Assembly (NCBI GenBank): GCA_934163035.1
Contig: CAKPJX010000018.1
Location: forward strand, 1-20,314
Length of the DNA stretch: 20,314 nt
Origin: an uncultured Bacilli bacterium
GTDB lineage: Bacteria; Bacillota_I; Bacilli_A; RF39; UBA660
Direction of reading: 5' to 3'
A program made the translations under genes and the position numbers. Shown here piece after piece: positions 1 to 7,273 of this stretch. The notes beneath the pieces were generated by a model. The model was not told where the DNA came from. It made no database searches and saw only the letters and a program-made list of their open reading frames with translations. The first letter of the stretch is position 1; the number at the start of each line of letters is the position of its first letter.

Positions 1-74
1 GGCGTTAGCTCAGTTGGTAGAGCAACTGACTCTTAATCAGTGGGTCTAGGGTTCGAATCCCTAACGCCCCACCA
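1..74 (+). tRNA. tRNA-Lys (anticodon CTT), 5' end cut by the window edge
   Basis: The cloverleaf is readable. The D arm starts GCTCAG at 8. The anticodon stem ACTGA/TCAGT encloses loop CTCTTAA, giving anticodon CTT, which reads AAG (Lys). The T arm is TAGGG-TTCGAAT-CCCTA at 47-63. The 3' acceptor strand ACGCCCC (64-70) needs GGGGCGT on the 5' side, but only GGCGT is present, so the gene begins two bases before the window. The discriminator A71 and an encoded CCA (72-74) follow. I saw no second copy of the tRNA 3' end in the window that could be an attachment site. Confidence 0.96.
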
Positions 75-87
75 TTAAAGAAATTAT

Positions 88-123
88 AAAATCTAGCAAA
101 TATATAATTTGTTAGATTTTTTT
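88..123 (+). terminator. Intrinsic terminator of the tRNA transcript
   Basis: A 13-bp stem (AAATCTAGCAAAT at 89-101 pairing with ATTTGTTAGATTT at 107-119, one G-T pair) with a five-base loop runs into a T-tract. It begins 14 bases after the tRNA CCA. From here to 346 the sequence is AT-rich and I see no gene in it. Confidence 0.85.
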
Positions 124-346
124 ATACTTTAAATTATAAAAACTTCAAGAAAGTACTATTTGCAAGATGAATTGATTTTCTATGCATTTTGCAAAAAAGT
201 ATCAAAAATTATATATAAATTCTGTAGTATTTAACTATAACTAAAACAGCTTAATAATAAGTACTATTGAAAAAGGCAATAACAGTCAGAAAAAAATGTG
301 GCAACTTTCTCTAGTCACCATATAAACATAAGTTAAAAATATGTTT

Positions 347-598
347 TCATTTTTTCTTACTTGATTTCTTTTTCTTCTTAGCAAAATCATTTTTAATAAC
401 AACTTTTTCAGTAGTAATAGTTCCTAATAGAGTTCCGACGAATAACCCCAAAACAGAACCACAACCCAAAAACATAAAATTATCAGTAGCGAATGATAAC
501 CCCATACCAACAACTGTTCCTATCATAACTCCTATTGGCATACAAATATTTAATACTTTTTCCTCCTTAGAATCCAAGTCATTTTTCTTCTTTCCCAT
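347..598 (-). CDS. Small two-helix membrane protein, lysine-rich ends
   Basis: This 83-residue protein is of unrecognised function. A charged N-terminus (MGKKKNDLDSKEEK) is followed by two glycine-containing hydrophobic segments, about residues 17-37 and 42-62, separated by a very short turn (ATDNF). It ends in a strongly basic tail with two lysine runs. Small-residue spacing in both helices (GVMIG, GVVGMG, GCGSVLG, GTLLG) suggests tight helix packing, as in glycine-zipper proteins; that is inference. The ATG is preceded by AGGAG at nine bases, which supports the start. It appears monocistronic, with the tRNA upstream on the other strand. Both tails would be cytoplasmic under the positive-inside rule. 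Confidence 0.7.
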   Translation of the reverse strand: MGKKKNDLDSKEEKVLNICMPIGVMIGTVVGMGLSFATDNFMFLGCGSVLGLFVGTLLGTITTEKVVIKNDFAKKKKKSSKKK

Positions 599-784
599 AA
601 ATCATTTCTCCTATATTAACATTATCATAGCTTTTACAGAGGATCAACCATCTTTATACATTTTGTAAAAGTCAATACATAAAAGTTGTTAAAAACAAAA
701 AATTATATATAAATTTAATAACACTACTTCACTGGCAACATAAAATTAATTTAGCTTACAGACCTTTATCACTCTAGTTAAACT

Positions 785-813
785 ATGACAACAACTATAA
801 TTTATGCTACTAT
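785..813 (+). promoter_or_regulatory. Promoter of the candidate antisense RNA
   Basis: A -35-like ATGACA (785-790) lies 17 bases before TACTAT (808-813). The -10 is preceded by TGC, an extended -10 (TGN) arrangement. Initiation is predicted near 820, just before a small GCAAG-AAAA-CTTGC hairpin (824-837). Confidence 0.55.
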
Positions 814-838
814 TAGTATGTAAGCAAGAAAACTTGCA

Positions 839-883
839 TAAAATAAAAAAGGAACATTCAATGTTTGCATGTTGAGTGTTGCC
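839..883 (-). terminator. Intrinsic terminator of the toxin mRNA
   Basis: Read on the minus strand, GGCAACACTCAA (883-872) pairs with TTGAATGTTCC (861-851), with one bulged C and one G-U pair, followed by TTTTTTATTTT. The stem therefore points leftward, in the direction of the peptide gene, about 50 bases beyond its stop codon. Confidence 0.7.
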
Positions 884-895
884 AATTAAATGGGT

Positions 896-934
896 TTCAC
901 CTAAATCATTGCTGAGTTAGGTGAATTTCTTTTA
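896..934 (+). terminator. Intrinsic terminator of the antisense RNA
   Basis: TTCACCTAA (896-904) and TTAGGTGAA (917-925) form a perfect 9-bp stem followed by TTTCTTTTA on the plus strand. There is no T-tract on the minus side, so it acts on rightward transcription and ends just at the stop codon of the peptide gene. Confidence 0.75.
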
Positions 935-1015
935 TATCAATACTACAAATAGTAAGAATAATAAAAGGAAGATAATTATTACTAGAGATAGAATTAAAAA
1001 TTCCTTCTTTTTCAT
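932..1015 (-). CDS. 27-residue hydrophobic peptide, candidate type I toxin
   Basis: The peptide starts MKKKEF and continues with 21 residues that are almost all Leu, Ile, Val or Phe (with one Ser), one membrane-spanning helix after a basic head. Such peptides are typical of type I toxins that act at the inner face of the membrane, but I do not recognise a named family and the Fst signature is not evident. The ATG has a purine-rich ribosome site (GGAGAAGGGAG, 1034-1024) about eight bases upstream. That site can fold into a CTTCT-TTGG-AGAAG hairpin, which could restrain translation, as in known type I toxin mRNAs. The unit has its own promoter (1079-1107) and terminator (839-883), giving an mRNA of roughly 230 nt with a 3' tail complementary to the antisense RNA. 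The coding region is intact. Confidence 0.6.
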   Translation of the reverse strand: MKKKEFLILSLVIIIFLLLFLLFVVLI

Positions 1016-1078
1016 TTTATTGTCTCCCTTCTCCAAAGAAGTTTGACCCCACCCAACTATCAAATGTTCCTATATACA

Positions 1079-1107
1079 TATATATCAAACATTTGTTCTT
1101 TATGCAA
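1079..1107 (-). promoter_or_regulatory. Promoter of the hydrophobic peptide gene
   Basis: On the minus strand TTGCAT (1107-1102) is followed after exactly 17 bases by TATATA (1084-1079). The start would lie near 1072, leaving a 5' leader of about 55 nt before the ATG. Confidence 0.65.
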
Positions 1108-1116
1108 GCGCTTTCG
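1102..1116. promoter_or_regulatory. cre-like (CcpA) operator over the -35 box
   Basis: The plus strand reads ATGCAAGCGCTTTCG, matching the general cre consensus WTGNAANCGNWNNCW at every fixed position except the last W. It is centred on the palindrome AAGCGCTT and covers the whole -35 hexamer of the peptide promoter, a position where CcpA binding would repress. Binding is not demonstrated. Confidence 0.5.
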
Positions 1117-1128
1117 CAAAGATTTTAT

Positions 1129-1173
1129 AACACACCATGCCATTAAAAGCGGCAACAATGGTGTGTTTTTTTC
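1129..1173 (+). terminator. Hairpin with plus-strand T-tract
   Basis: ACACACCAT (1130-1138) pairs with ATGGTGTGT (1158-1166), with inner GCC/GGC, followed by seven T residues on the plus strand. No plus-strand gene ends here, so it may stop an unseen rightward transcript. It also lies just behind the HAD gene stop, although on the minus strand the U-tract is poor. Confidence 0.5.
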
Positions 1174-1184
1174 AAGCCTTTACT

Positions 1185-1643
1185 TTAATCAATAAGTTCC
1201 GAATCTTGATATAAAATTACATCCTTTAATCCATCATGAACAGTACTTAAAACCTCATTATCATCATCCACAAAGACAATCTGTTCTCTAACCTTTAAAG
1301 ATTTCAAATAATTAAGTTTTAATTCTTTAGAAGTATAATTTGGATTACTCTCTTTTGAAATAATCATTCTTTTATCTTTATCAAAAAAAGGAGCATATTT
1401 ATCTAACCAATCGTTCTTTTCTTTTACCTGACTATCACGTCTGCAAATTGATAGTATATGTAGTTCAACATTTTCTAACTCACACAATTTACTAATTGTT
1501 TTAATATTTGATAATAATGGCCTTTTATTAACAAAATCAAGTGGCTTGCCAAAATCATAAGAAGCCATTACTCCATCCATATCAAAATAAATTATTGTTT
1601 TTTTATCCAAAGTCAATTTTCTTATTAATTCATAAAAATGCAT
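1185..1643 (-). CDS. HAD-superfamily phosphatase-like protein
   Basis: This 152-residue protein resembles a minimal haloacid dehalogenase fold without a large cap. Motif I is FDMDGV (residues 20-25), supplying the nucleophilic Asp and the acid/base Asp. Motif II is probably the Ser in HILSICRRDS. A Lys in MIISKE serves as motif III, and VDDD near residue 124 is the metal-binding motif IV. The region between II and III (KEKNDWLDKYAPFF) resembles the 5'(3')-deoxyribonucleotidase group, so a small phosphorylated metabolite or nucleotide is a plausible substrate; this is inference. The ATG is supported by GGAG seven bases upstream. The gene stands alone, divergent from the next gene. Confidence 0.75.
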   Translation of the reverse strand: MHFYELIRKLTLDKKTIIYFDMDGVMASYDFGKPLDFVNKRPLLSNIKTISKLCELENVELHILSICRRDSQVKEKNDWLDKYAPFFDKDKRMIISKESNPNYTSKELKLNYLKSLKVREQIVFVDDDNEVLSTVHDGLKDVILYQDSELID

Positions 1644-1776
1644 ACAAAATCTCCATTCTCCTAATATATATTAACTATATTTTATCATATAGTTTAAAAC
1701 TAAATATATAAATTCTTCTACATTTTTGTATAAATAAATTTTTCAACAAACATAATACTATTAGGAGCGTGATTAT

Positions 1777-2208
1777 ATGAAAGAAAATATTAATGCCTTA
1801 GATGAAATGAATAAAGGTGCTACAATGGGAATAGATGCCATTACATTTATAATTGAAAAAGTAGAAGATGAGGAATTTAAAGAAGTTCTTCAAGAAGAAA
1901 AAGATAAATATAAAGCCATATCAAATAAAATTAATGAAATATATCCTAAATACAATAGTGAAGATACTCCTCATGAAACAAATGCTATGAATAAAGCCAT
2001 GACATGGTATGGTATAGAAATGAAAACTTTCTTAGATAAAAGTAATTCAAAAATTGCCGAATTATTAATAAAAGGAACCAATATGGGAATTATTGAAGGT
2101 AAAAAAATTCTAAATAACAAAGAACTAGATAAAGAAGTACTAAAAATTGTAAAAGAATATACATCAATGCAAGAAAAGAGCTTAGAAATATTAAAAAAAT
2201 ATCTATAA
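1777..2208 (+). CDS. Conserved-looking all-helical protein, function unknown
   Basis: This 143-residue soluble protein is rich in Glu and Lys and appears wholly helical, with about four amphipathic helices: roughly residues 3-28, 31-57, 68-98 and 101-143. The third and fourth (NAMNKAMTWYGIEMKT, LLIKGTNMGIIEGKK) carry the most distinctive residues. The layout suggests a four-helix, ferritin-like bundle such as the DUF2383-type proteins, but I see no complete set of Glu/His metal ligands, so a metal role is not claimed. The ATG has AGGAG nine bases upstream. There is no signal peptide. It converges on ddl, sharing a terminator palindrome. Confidence 0.6.
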   Translation: MKENINALDEMNKGATMGIDAITFIIEKVEDEEFKEVLQEEKDKYKAISNKINEIYPKYNSEDTPHETNAMNKAMTWYGIEMKTFLDKSNSKIAELLIKGTNMGIIEGKKILNNKELDKEVLKIVKEYTSMQEKSLEILKKYL

Positions 2209-2232
2209 AAAAATAGATCAAATTTGATCTAT
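2207..2232 (-). terminator. Terminator of the ddl transcript
   Basis: The palindrome ATAGATCAAATTTGATCTAT (2213-2232) is followed on the minus strand by seven U residues (complement of A 2207-2213). The stem includes the ddl stop codon. On the plus side the tail (CTTAATTT) is weak, so it may end the convergent gene only partly. Confidence 0.8.
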
Positions 2233-3452
2233 CTTAATTTACCCTTAATACCTTTAGCACCTTTAACCCCTTGGTTAGCAGTAAAGCCCTGTAGAATATT
2301 TGAATCAAAGGAGTGAGTCTTACTAACTCTTTTTTTGTAGTCTTTTACACCAATGTTAATCATTTCATCTAACATCTCAGTAAACTTAATTCCCTTAGCA
2401 TCCCATAAGTAGAAAGCTAAACTTCCAGGAATTGAATTTATTTCGTTAATATATACTTTACCACTTTCGCTATCAATTAAAAAGTCTATTCTACTATTTC
2501 CTGAAGTACCTAAAGCTTTAAATGCATTAACAGCAATCTCCTCTACTTCACTTCTAATCTTATCATCAAGATCAGCTGGTAATTTTCTATTAGTAGAAGC
2601 CATTCCCTTTGAAGCACCTTTAACAGGTACCTTAGCACCTTTTAACTTACCTTTTCCTCCACCAATATATTTATCATTAAATGTCAAAAATTTATGAGTT
2701 GATAGAACTTCTTCTATTTCACTAACCTTCTGATATTCATAGTTACCCATAACAGCAATGTTAACTTCTTTCAAATTTTTAACAACTTCTTCTACTAAAA
2801 TTTTACTATCATACTGTAGGGCATCATCAATACTATCAATAAGTTCTTCTTCATTATCAGCAACACTAATACCTACACTAGAACCAGTAGTAGCAGGTTT
2901 TACTATAACAGGATATTTAAGCTTATTAACTTTATCAATGATTTTTTCATTATCTCTTTTATAATCAGTATCATAAAACCAAACATATTTAGTCATTGGA
3001 ATACCAGCATTCTTCCAAATATCCTTCATATAGCACTTATCTTGACCAACAACAGATGCATAAACGTTACTTCCAACAAATGGTATACCAATAGACTGTA
3101 AATAACCCTGTAATACACCATCTTCAACATTAGTTCCATGAACTATTGGGAAAACTATATCTAGATCAGAAACAATTCTTTTAAAGAATCCCTTCTTCTG
3201 TAGTACAAATCTATCCTTATATTTATATAAAACAACATTTTTAGCATACTTCTTGATTAAAGACAAATCCTGATATACTTCTATATCTTTAAGCATATCC
3301 CCAGTATACCATTCATTATTCTTTGTAATATAAATTGGAATAATATCATATTTATCTTGATTTAATTTATTCATTGCCTGTATAGCTGAAATAATACTTA
3401 CCTCATGCTCTACAGACTCTCCTCCAAAAATAACTCCTAATTTAATTTTCAT
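2229..3452 (-). CDS. ddl: D-alanine--D-alanine ligase
   Basis: An ATP-grasp ligase that joins two D-Ala into the dipeptide used by MurF, in the cytoplasm. The N-terminal GVIFGGESVEHEVSI (residues 6-20) is the family signature. Glycine-rich PATTGSSVGIS marks the ATP-binding loop, and the C-terminal GNSRIDF and NEINSIPGSLAFYLW carry the metal and substrate ligands. The omega-loop region keeps the Lys-Tyr pair (DKY) of D-Ala-D-Ala ligases rather than the His of D-lactate (vancomycin-resistance) ligases, so a D-Ala product is predicted. At 407 residues it is longer than usual (about 310-370). The excess is a Gly/Lys-rich insert after DKYIGGGKGK and a basic tail ending in KGLKGKLR-like repeats (GVKGAKGIKGKLR). 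It starts 11 bases after the murF stop. Confidence 0.93.
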   Translation of the reverse strand: MKIKLGVIFGGESVEHEVSIISAIQAMNKLNQDKYDIIPIYITKNNEWYTGDMLKDIEVYQDLSLIKKYAKNVVLYKYKDRFVLQKKGFFKRIVSDLDIVFPIVHGTNVEDGVLQGYLQSIGIPFVGSNVYASVVGQDKCYMKDIWKNAGIPMTKYVWFYDTDYKRDNEKIIDKVNKLKYPVIVKPATTGSSVGISVADNEEELIDSIDDALQYDSKILVEEVVKNLKEVNIAVMGNYEYQKVSEIEEVLSTHKFLTFNDKYIGGGKGKLKGAKVPVKGASKGMASTNRKLPADLDDKIRSEVEEIAVNAFKALGTSGNSRIDFLIDSESGKVYINEINSIPGSLAFYLWDAKGIKFTEMLDEMINIGVKDYKKRVSKTHSFDSNILQGFTANQGVKGAKGIKGKLR

Positions 3453-3463
3453 AAAAATCCTCC

Positions 3464-5074
3464 CTACTCATTATATGTATCAGGTAAATCATTTTCAAAT
3501 AAAGCATAAACATCTTTATCACCTGTTAATGCATTAATAAAAGTGTATGCTTTTCTAACATCATTAAAAACAACTATATTATCTTTATCAAAACCACTTG
3601 TAAGTAGTCCTTCATAAATTGGCTTTGTTTTTTTCTCCCCAATCAATATAGCATAATCAGCAACCTTAGCAATCTCTTTACCAAATTCTCTATTATAAAA
3701 TTCTTCCCTATCACCAAGCTCTATCATACCAGGAGTAACAACTACCTTTATACCTGGCATCATCTTAAGTACTTTACATGCATTAGATGCTCCAACCGGA
3801 TTAGAATTATAAGCATCATCTATCTGATAAAATCTACCAAGTTTTTTAAGTTCCAATCTATGCTCTGTTGGTCTAACCATTTTAACAGCCATAACTAATT
3901 CATCTGGGGAAATACCAAATTCCACACCACATGCAACAGCAGCCAAAATATTATAAACATTATGAACACCTAGTAACTTAGTTTGAAAATCATAACTCTT
4001 ATCTAAATTCTTAAAATATATTTTAAAACTAGTACCCTTATTAGAACATTTAATATCAGAAGCCAAATAATCAACATCCTTATTGTCAATTCCTATCCAA
4101 ATAGTTCTAACTTTATTTTTAAGTTTATAGTTAACTTGCTTACTATCATCACCATTAAGTACCGCAAATCCATCACTAGGAAGTGATTCAATAAGTTCAA
4201 ATTTAGCTTTAACAATATTTTCTTCACTACCGAAAGTTTCCAAATGAGCCGTACCAATTCTAGTTAAAATACCATACTTAGGCTTAACAAAATCACATAA
4301 TTCTTTAATTTCACCTCTAACATAAGCTCCCATTTCAGCAATAAAAATATCTGTAAACTTATCTAAATTATTATTAATAGTCATCATCAAACCATAATAA
4401 GTATTTAAATTCTTTGGAGTAGCTAAAGCATTATATTTAATATTTAAAATACTACTTAATATATTTTTAGAACTAGTTTTACCATAACTACCAGTAACAC
4501 CTATAACTTTTAAATTACTCATACTTAATAATTTATTCTTAGCTTTATTTTTATAATAAAAGTATACTAACTTCTCTATAGGTTTATTAATAATATTAGT
4601 AAGTAAAATAACTAATTGATTTAAATAAATCATCATACTAATTATTAATAATAAAATCCATTCTAATTTTAAATTACCTATATTTTTAATATAAATTATA
4701 CTTGGTATTAAATATATTATAGATATAGTAAAAATTAATCTTTTAATCCTCTTAGTAACAACTAAAGGTTTTTTATTTTGATCAGTACTAATAACTTTAT
4801 ACCAAATAAATGCATCTATTAAACTAACTATTATCATTAGAAAGTAGCATAAATAACTAATCTTTTCTAAGTCATATATAACAAAAACACCTATTAAAGA
4901 AACTATTACAAAAAACACTTCAACACTAGCAAATTGCTTTATATTTTTAAATAACCATTTCATAAATCTATTATTTTCATTATATAAATTTTGTTGTAAC
5001 ATATGTAGACTTCTCTTAGTCTTAAAAAATAGTGCTATAAAAAGACTAAACATTAAAAGATATTCAAAAATCAT
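3464..5074 (-). CDS. murF: MurF-type ligase with an N-terminal membrane domain
   Basis: Predicted UDP-N-acetylmuramoyl-tripeptide--D-alanyl-D-alanine ligase. The ATG at 5074 is chosen because AGAGGGAG lies seven bases upstream; a frame extension to 5104 would overlap the hydrolase gene without a ribosome site. The 536-residue product begins with four or five hydrophobic segments in about the first 160 residues. The Mur-ligase core follows: P-loop GVTGSYGKTS at about 192-201, KNLNTYYG, EMGAYVRGEI, GTAHLETF, NGDD, then HRLE and DDAYNSNP, where MurF has its C-terminal signature, and PGMIELG. The normal MurF N-terminal UDP-binding domain is not visible; the membrane region takes its place. The order alpha/beta hydrolase-murF-ddl with close spacing indicates one transcript. 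MurT/CapB-type ligases are an alternative, but the ddl neighbour favours MurF. Confidence 0.85.
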   Translation of the reverse strand: MIFEYLLMFSLFIALFFKTKRSLHMLQQNLYNENNRFMKWLFKNIKQFASVEVFFVIVSLIGVFVIYDLEKISYLCYFLMIIVSLIDAFIWYKVISTDQNKKPLVVTKRIKRLIFTISIIYLIPSIIYIKNIGNLKLEWILLLIISMMIYLNQLVILLTNIINKPIEKLVYFYYKNKAKNKLLSMSNLKVIGVTGSYGKTSSKNILSSILNIKYNALATPKNLNTYYGLMMTINNNLDKFTDIFIAEMGAYVRGEIKELCDFVKPKYGILTRIGTAHLETFGSEENIVKAKFELIESLPSDGFAVLNGDDSKQVNYKLKNKVRTIWIGIDNKDVDYLASDIKCSNKGTSFKIYFKNLDKSYDFQTKLLGVHNVYNILAAVACGVEFGISPDELVMAVKMVRPTEHRLELKKLGRFYQIDDAYNSNPVGASNACKVLKMMPGIKVVVTPGMIELGDREEFYNREFGKEIAKVADYAILIGEKKTKPIYEGLLTSGFDKDNIVVFNDVRKAYTFINALTGDKDVYALFENDLPDTYNE

Positions 5075-5087
5075 AAAACCACTCCCT

Positions 5088-5807
5088 CTAAATAAATGAT
5101 TCAAGTATTCTTATAACTTGAGGTAAGCACTCTAAATAAACATAATGTGTTCCAGGTAAAACTATTAAAGCTGCATCTATCATAATCTTTTCTAATACTC
5201 TAGCATCTTCTACTGGAGCAGCCGTATCTTTATCCCCCCAAATTAAAAGTGTTGGTTCTTCAATTTTCTTAGCATAATTTGATAAATCTTCATTTACTAC
5301 ATTGACTAATACTTTTCTCATCATTGGACTAGCAGCCTTGTAATCATCTGAACCTATATATTTTTTCATTATTTCACTAATACCATTCATGCCTGGTATT
5401 TTCTTTAAAGACTTCAATATTTTTACACTTAATGGAACATGACTATCATTTCTAATACAAGGGCTTCCAAAAAGGACTAATTTTTCGATAGTATGATCAG
5501 CAGAATATGCAATAGCAACTCTTCCACCAAAAGAGTGCCCCATAATAGTTGGCCTTTTTATACCAACTTCTTTTATAAACTCTTCTAAAAACAACACATA
5601 ATCATTAATACTCCAAGGATAATCTGGCTCACTACTCAATCCAAATCCCGGAAAATCAACAATTGTAATTCTATGATTAGAACATAAATTATCACCAAGA
5701 GGTCTCATCATTTCAATATTTTGACCCCATCCATGTAATAGTAAAATATCACTTCCACTACCATATTGTATGTAATTTATATCTAAATTTCTTATCTTTA
5801 TTTTCAA
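5088..5807 (-). CDS. Alpha/beta-fold hydrolase in the D-Ala-D-Ala operon
   Basis: A 239-residue serine hydrolase of unknown substrate. LLLHGWGQ is the oxyanion-hole strand, GHSFGG carries the nucleophile (Ser at about 92), LIWGDKDTAAP holds the acid and PGTHYVYLE the catalytic His, so the triad is complete. I start it at TTG 5807 (product starting LKIKIRNLDINYIQYG, Leu read as Met). The frame is open further upstream to an ATG at 5915, but that would add a hydrophobic stretch upstream of the predicted promoter. The ribosome site GGATGTGG is weak. The murF ATG begins 13 bases after its stop, so the two are co-transcribed. A role in wall precursor or lipid turnover is inferred from context only. 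Confidence 0.85.
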   Translation of the reverse strand: MKIKIRNLDINYIQYGSGSDILLLHGWGQNIEMMRPLGDNLCSNHRITIVDFPGFGLSSEPDYPWSINDYVLFLEEFIKEVGIKRPTIMGHSFGGRVAIAYSADHTIEKLVLFGSPCIRNDSHVPLSVKILKSLKKIPGMNGISEIMKKYIGSDDYKAASPMMRKVLVNVVNEDLSNYAKKIEEPTLLIWGDKDTAAPVEDARVLEKIMIDAALIVLPGTHYVYLECLPQVIRILESFI

Positions 5808-5851
5808 AATAACCACATCCACAACAATTATATCATATATTTTTAATATAT

Positions 5852-5879
5852 ATAATATTTCATTTGATAATACCGTCAA
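5852..5879 (-). promoter_or_regulatory. Promoter for hydrolase-murF-ddl
   Basis: On the minus strand TTGACG (5879-5874) is followed after 16 bases by TATTAT (5857-5852); both match consensus at five of six positions. Transcription would begin near 5845, about 38 bases before the TTG start. The stretch 5880-6046 between this promoter and alr has no supported gene. Confidence 0.55.
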
Positions 5880-6046
5880 AAGATGTAAAAAAGCATAAGA
5901 GTAAATCTTATACATTCTTAGTTAGTTTACCAGAATTAAGTGTTAATAGAAACCTAAGTCCAAGAACATCAATTCTATTATTAAAAGCTTTTTGTTTTCT
6001 ACTTTATCAAATAGTATCATCATTGCGTAACATAACAGTTGACCAA

Positions 6047-7156
6047 TTATCTTAATACTCTAATTATATCTTTATTTAGTCTAGATAAAATCCCATGCGA
6101 AATAGAATCTATTCTACAAGCCATATCTTCTACTCTTAAATCACCATCAATAAAATCAACAACATCTAAAACTTTAACATTAAATGTATCCGTTATATCA
6201 ATCATTAATTGATTCATACAAATCTTTCCCACTACATTCACATAATACTTACCAACCTTAACCACTAAATTATTAGATAATAATCTATCTATTCCATCAA
6301 AATACCCAATCGCTACAGTAGCAATCTTCATGTTTTTAGAAGCAACATAACTACCACCATAGCCAACACTACTACCCTTCTGAATATTTCTAATACTAAC
6401 TATTTTAGCTTTTAAAGATAAAACTGGCTTAAGATCTAATTTTATCTTTTGATATGAATTAATAAGATCATTAACACCATACATTATAATACCAGCTCTT
6501 ACATAATCATATTTTAAATAACTATAATTGATTATTCCATAACTTCCCTGTAAATGTAAAAGTCCAACATTATATTTCTTTTTCAAATAAAAAATACATT
6601 CATCAAAATTCTTTATTTGCCTCTTAGTAAATAAAATATCACTATCCAAAGAAGAATCACTAACACATAAATGACTAAATGTTCCAAGTATATTGAGTTT
6701 ATTACTTTTATATATTTTGTCTAAATGACTAAAATCATTATAATCTATTCCTAATCTATTCATTCCAGTATTTATCTTTATATGGCATTTAAGTCTTTCA
6801 CTTAATTTAGCTCTTTTTAATATTAAAAAGTAATTATAATCAACTACAGTTTGTATCAAATCATACTTAATAACATCATTCAATCTAGAAATATCAGTAA
6901 AACCAAGAATTAAAATATTACCATCAATATTATTTTTACGTAATTCTATTCCCTCATCAATAGTAGCTACTGCAAAATCATTAATACCTAATTCTTTTAA
7001 CTTTCTTGCTACTAAAACACTCCCATGTCCATATGCATTACCTTTAACTACTGCCATTATTTTTGTATCATCAGGTATTATACTCTTTATTTGATTAATA
7101 TTATTCTCTAAATTAGAAGAAGAAATCTCAATCCAATTTAACATTTTATTTCTCAT
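6047..7156 (-). CDS. alr: Alanine racemase
   Basis: A PLP enzyme that interconverts L- and D-alanine and supplies D-Ala for Ddl. The 369-residue length is normal. The PLP lysine is in AVVKGNAYGHG (Lys38), and the second catalytic residue is the Tyr of VGYGGSY (Tyr266). GTFSHLCVSD, INTGMNRLG and GKICMNQLMIDIT match the racemase barrel and C-terminal domain. The ATG at 7156 has GGGAGG five bases upstream, so it is preferred to the second Met four codons later. It lies upstream of the hydrolase-murF-ddl unit in the same direction, separated by about 240 bases that hold the next promoter. It is divergent from the XRE regulator gene. Confidence 0.95.
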   Translation of the reverse strand: MRNKMLNWIEISSSNLENNINQIKSIIPDDTKIMAVVKGNAYGHGSVLVARKLKELGINDFAVATIDEGIELRKNNIDGNILILGFTDISRLNDVIKYDLIQTVVDYNYFLILKRAKLSERLKCHIKINTGMNRLGIDYNDFSHLDKIYKSNKLNILGTFSHLCVSDSSLDSDILFTKRQIKNFDECIFYLKKKYNVGLLHLQGSYGIINYSYLKYDYVRAGIIMYGVNDLINSYQKIKLDLKPVLSLKAKIVSIRNIQKGSSVGYGGSYVASKNMKIATVAIGYFDGIDRLLSNNLVVKVGKYYVNVVGKICMNQLMIDITDTFNVKVLDVVDFIDGDLRVEDMACRIDSISHGILSRLNKDIIRVLR

Positions 7157-7273
7157 AACTTCCTCCCATTAATATAAATGAAATTATTATAAGAAAAAGA
7201 CATAATTTTATTTATCAATAACTACTTAATATGATAAAATAATAAAAAAAGAAGTTTTAAAGATGGTGATTTT

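Larger units (their letters stand above)
820..934 (+). ncRNA. Candidate antisense RNA (antitoxin) opposite the toxin mRNA 3' end
   Basis: A transcript of about 115 nt is predicted from the extended -10 promoter to the terminator hairpin at 896-925. It contains no convincing reading frame. It is complementary to about 90 bases of the 3' untranslated region of the convergent mRNA that encodes the hydrophobic peptide at 932-1015. It contains three hairpins: GCAAG/CTTGC at 824-837, the complement of the toxin terminator at 851-883, and its own terminator. Convergent overlap at the 3' ends is the known layout of type I pairs such as txpA/ratA and the Fst/par family. The existence of the RNA and its role are inferred; no homologous RNA is recognised. 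Confidence 0.5.

Noticed and set aside
1..74. tRNA-Lys as an integration site for a mobile island
   Set aside because: No integrase gene and no repeated tRNA 3' end are present in the window.
325..352. AAACATA/TATGTTT hairpin followed by T residues on the plus strand behind the small membrane protein gene
   Set aside because: The T-tract faces away from the gene that ends here and no plus-strand gene is upstream; the stem is short and AT-only.
205..717. Repeat of an AAAAATTATATATAAATT string at about 204-221 and 699-716
   Set aside because: Pure AT text in a very AT-rich intergenic setting; chance or slippage is enough to explain it.
1040..1080. Possible plus-strand promoter (TTGACC and TATATA) giving a second antisense RNA over the toxin 5' end
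   Set aside because: Spacing is about 22 bases, outside the usual 16-18.
5864..6055. 63-codon plus-strand open frame between the hydrolase and alr
   Set aside because: No ribosome site, overlaps the alr 3' end, unlike any family I know, and lies over the predicted minus-strand promoter of the hydrolase operon.
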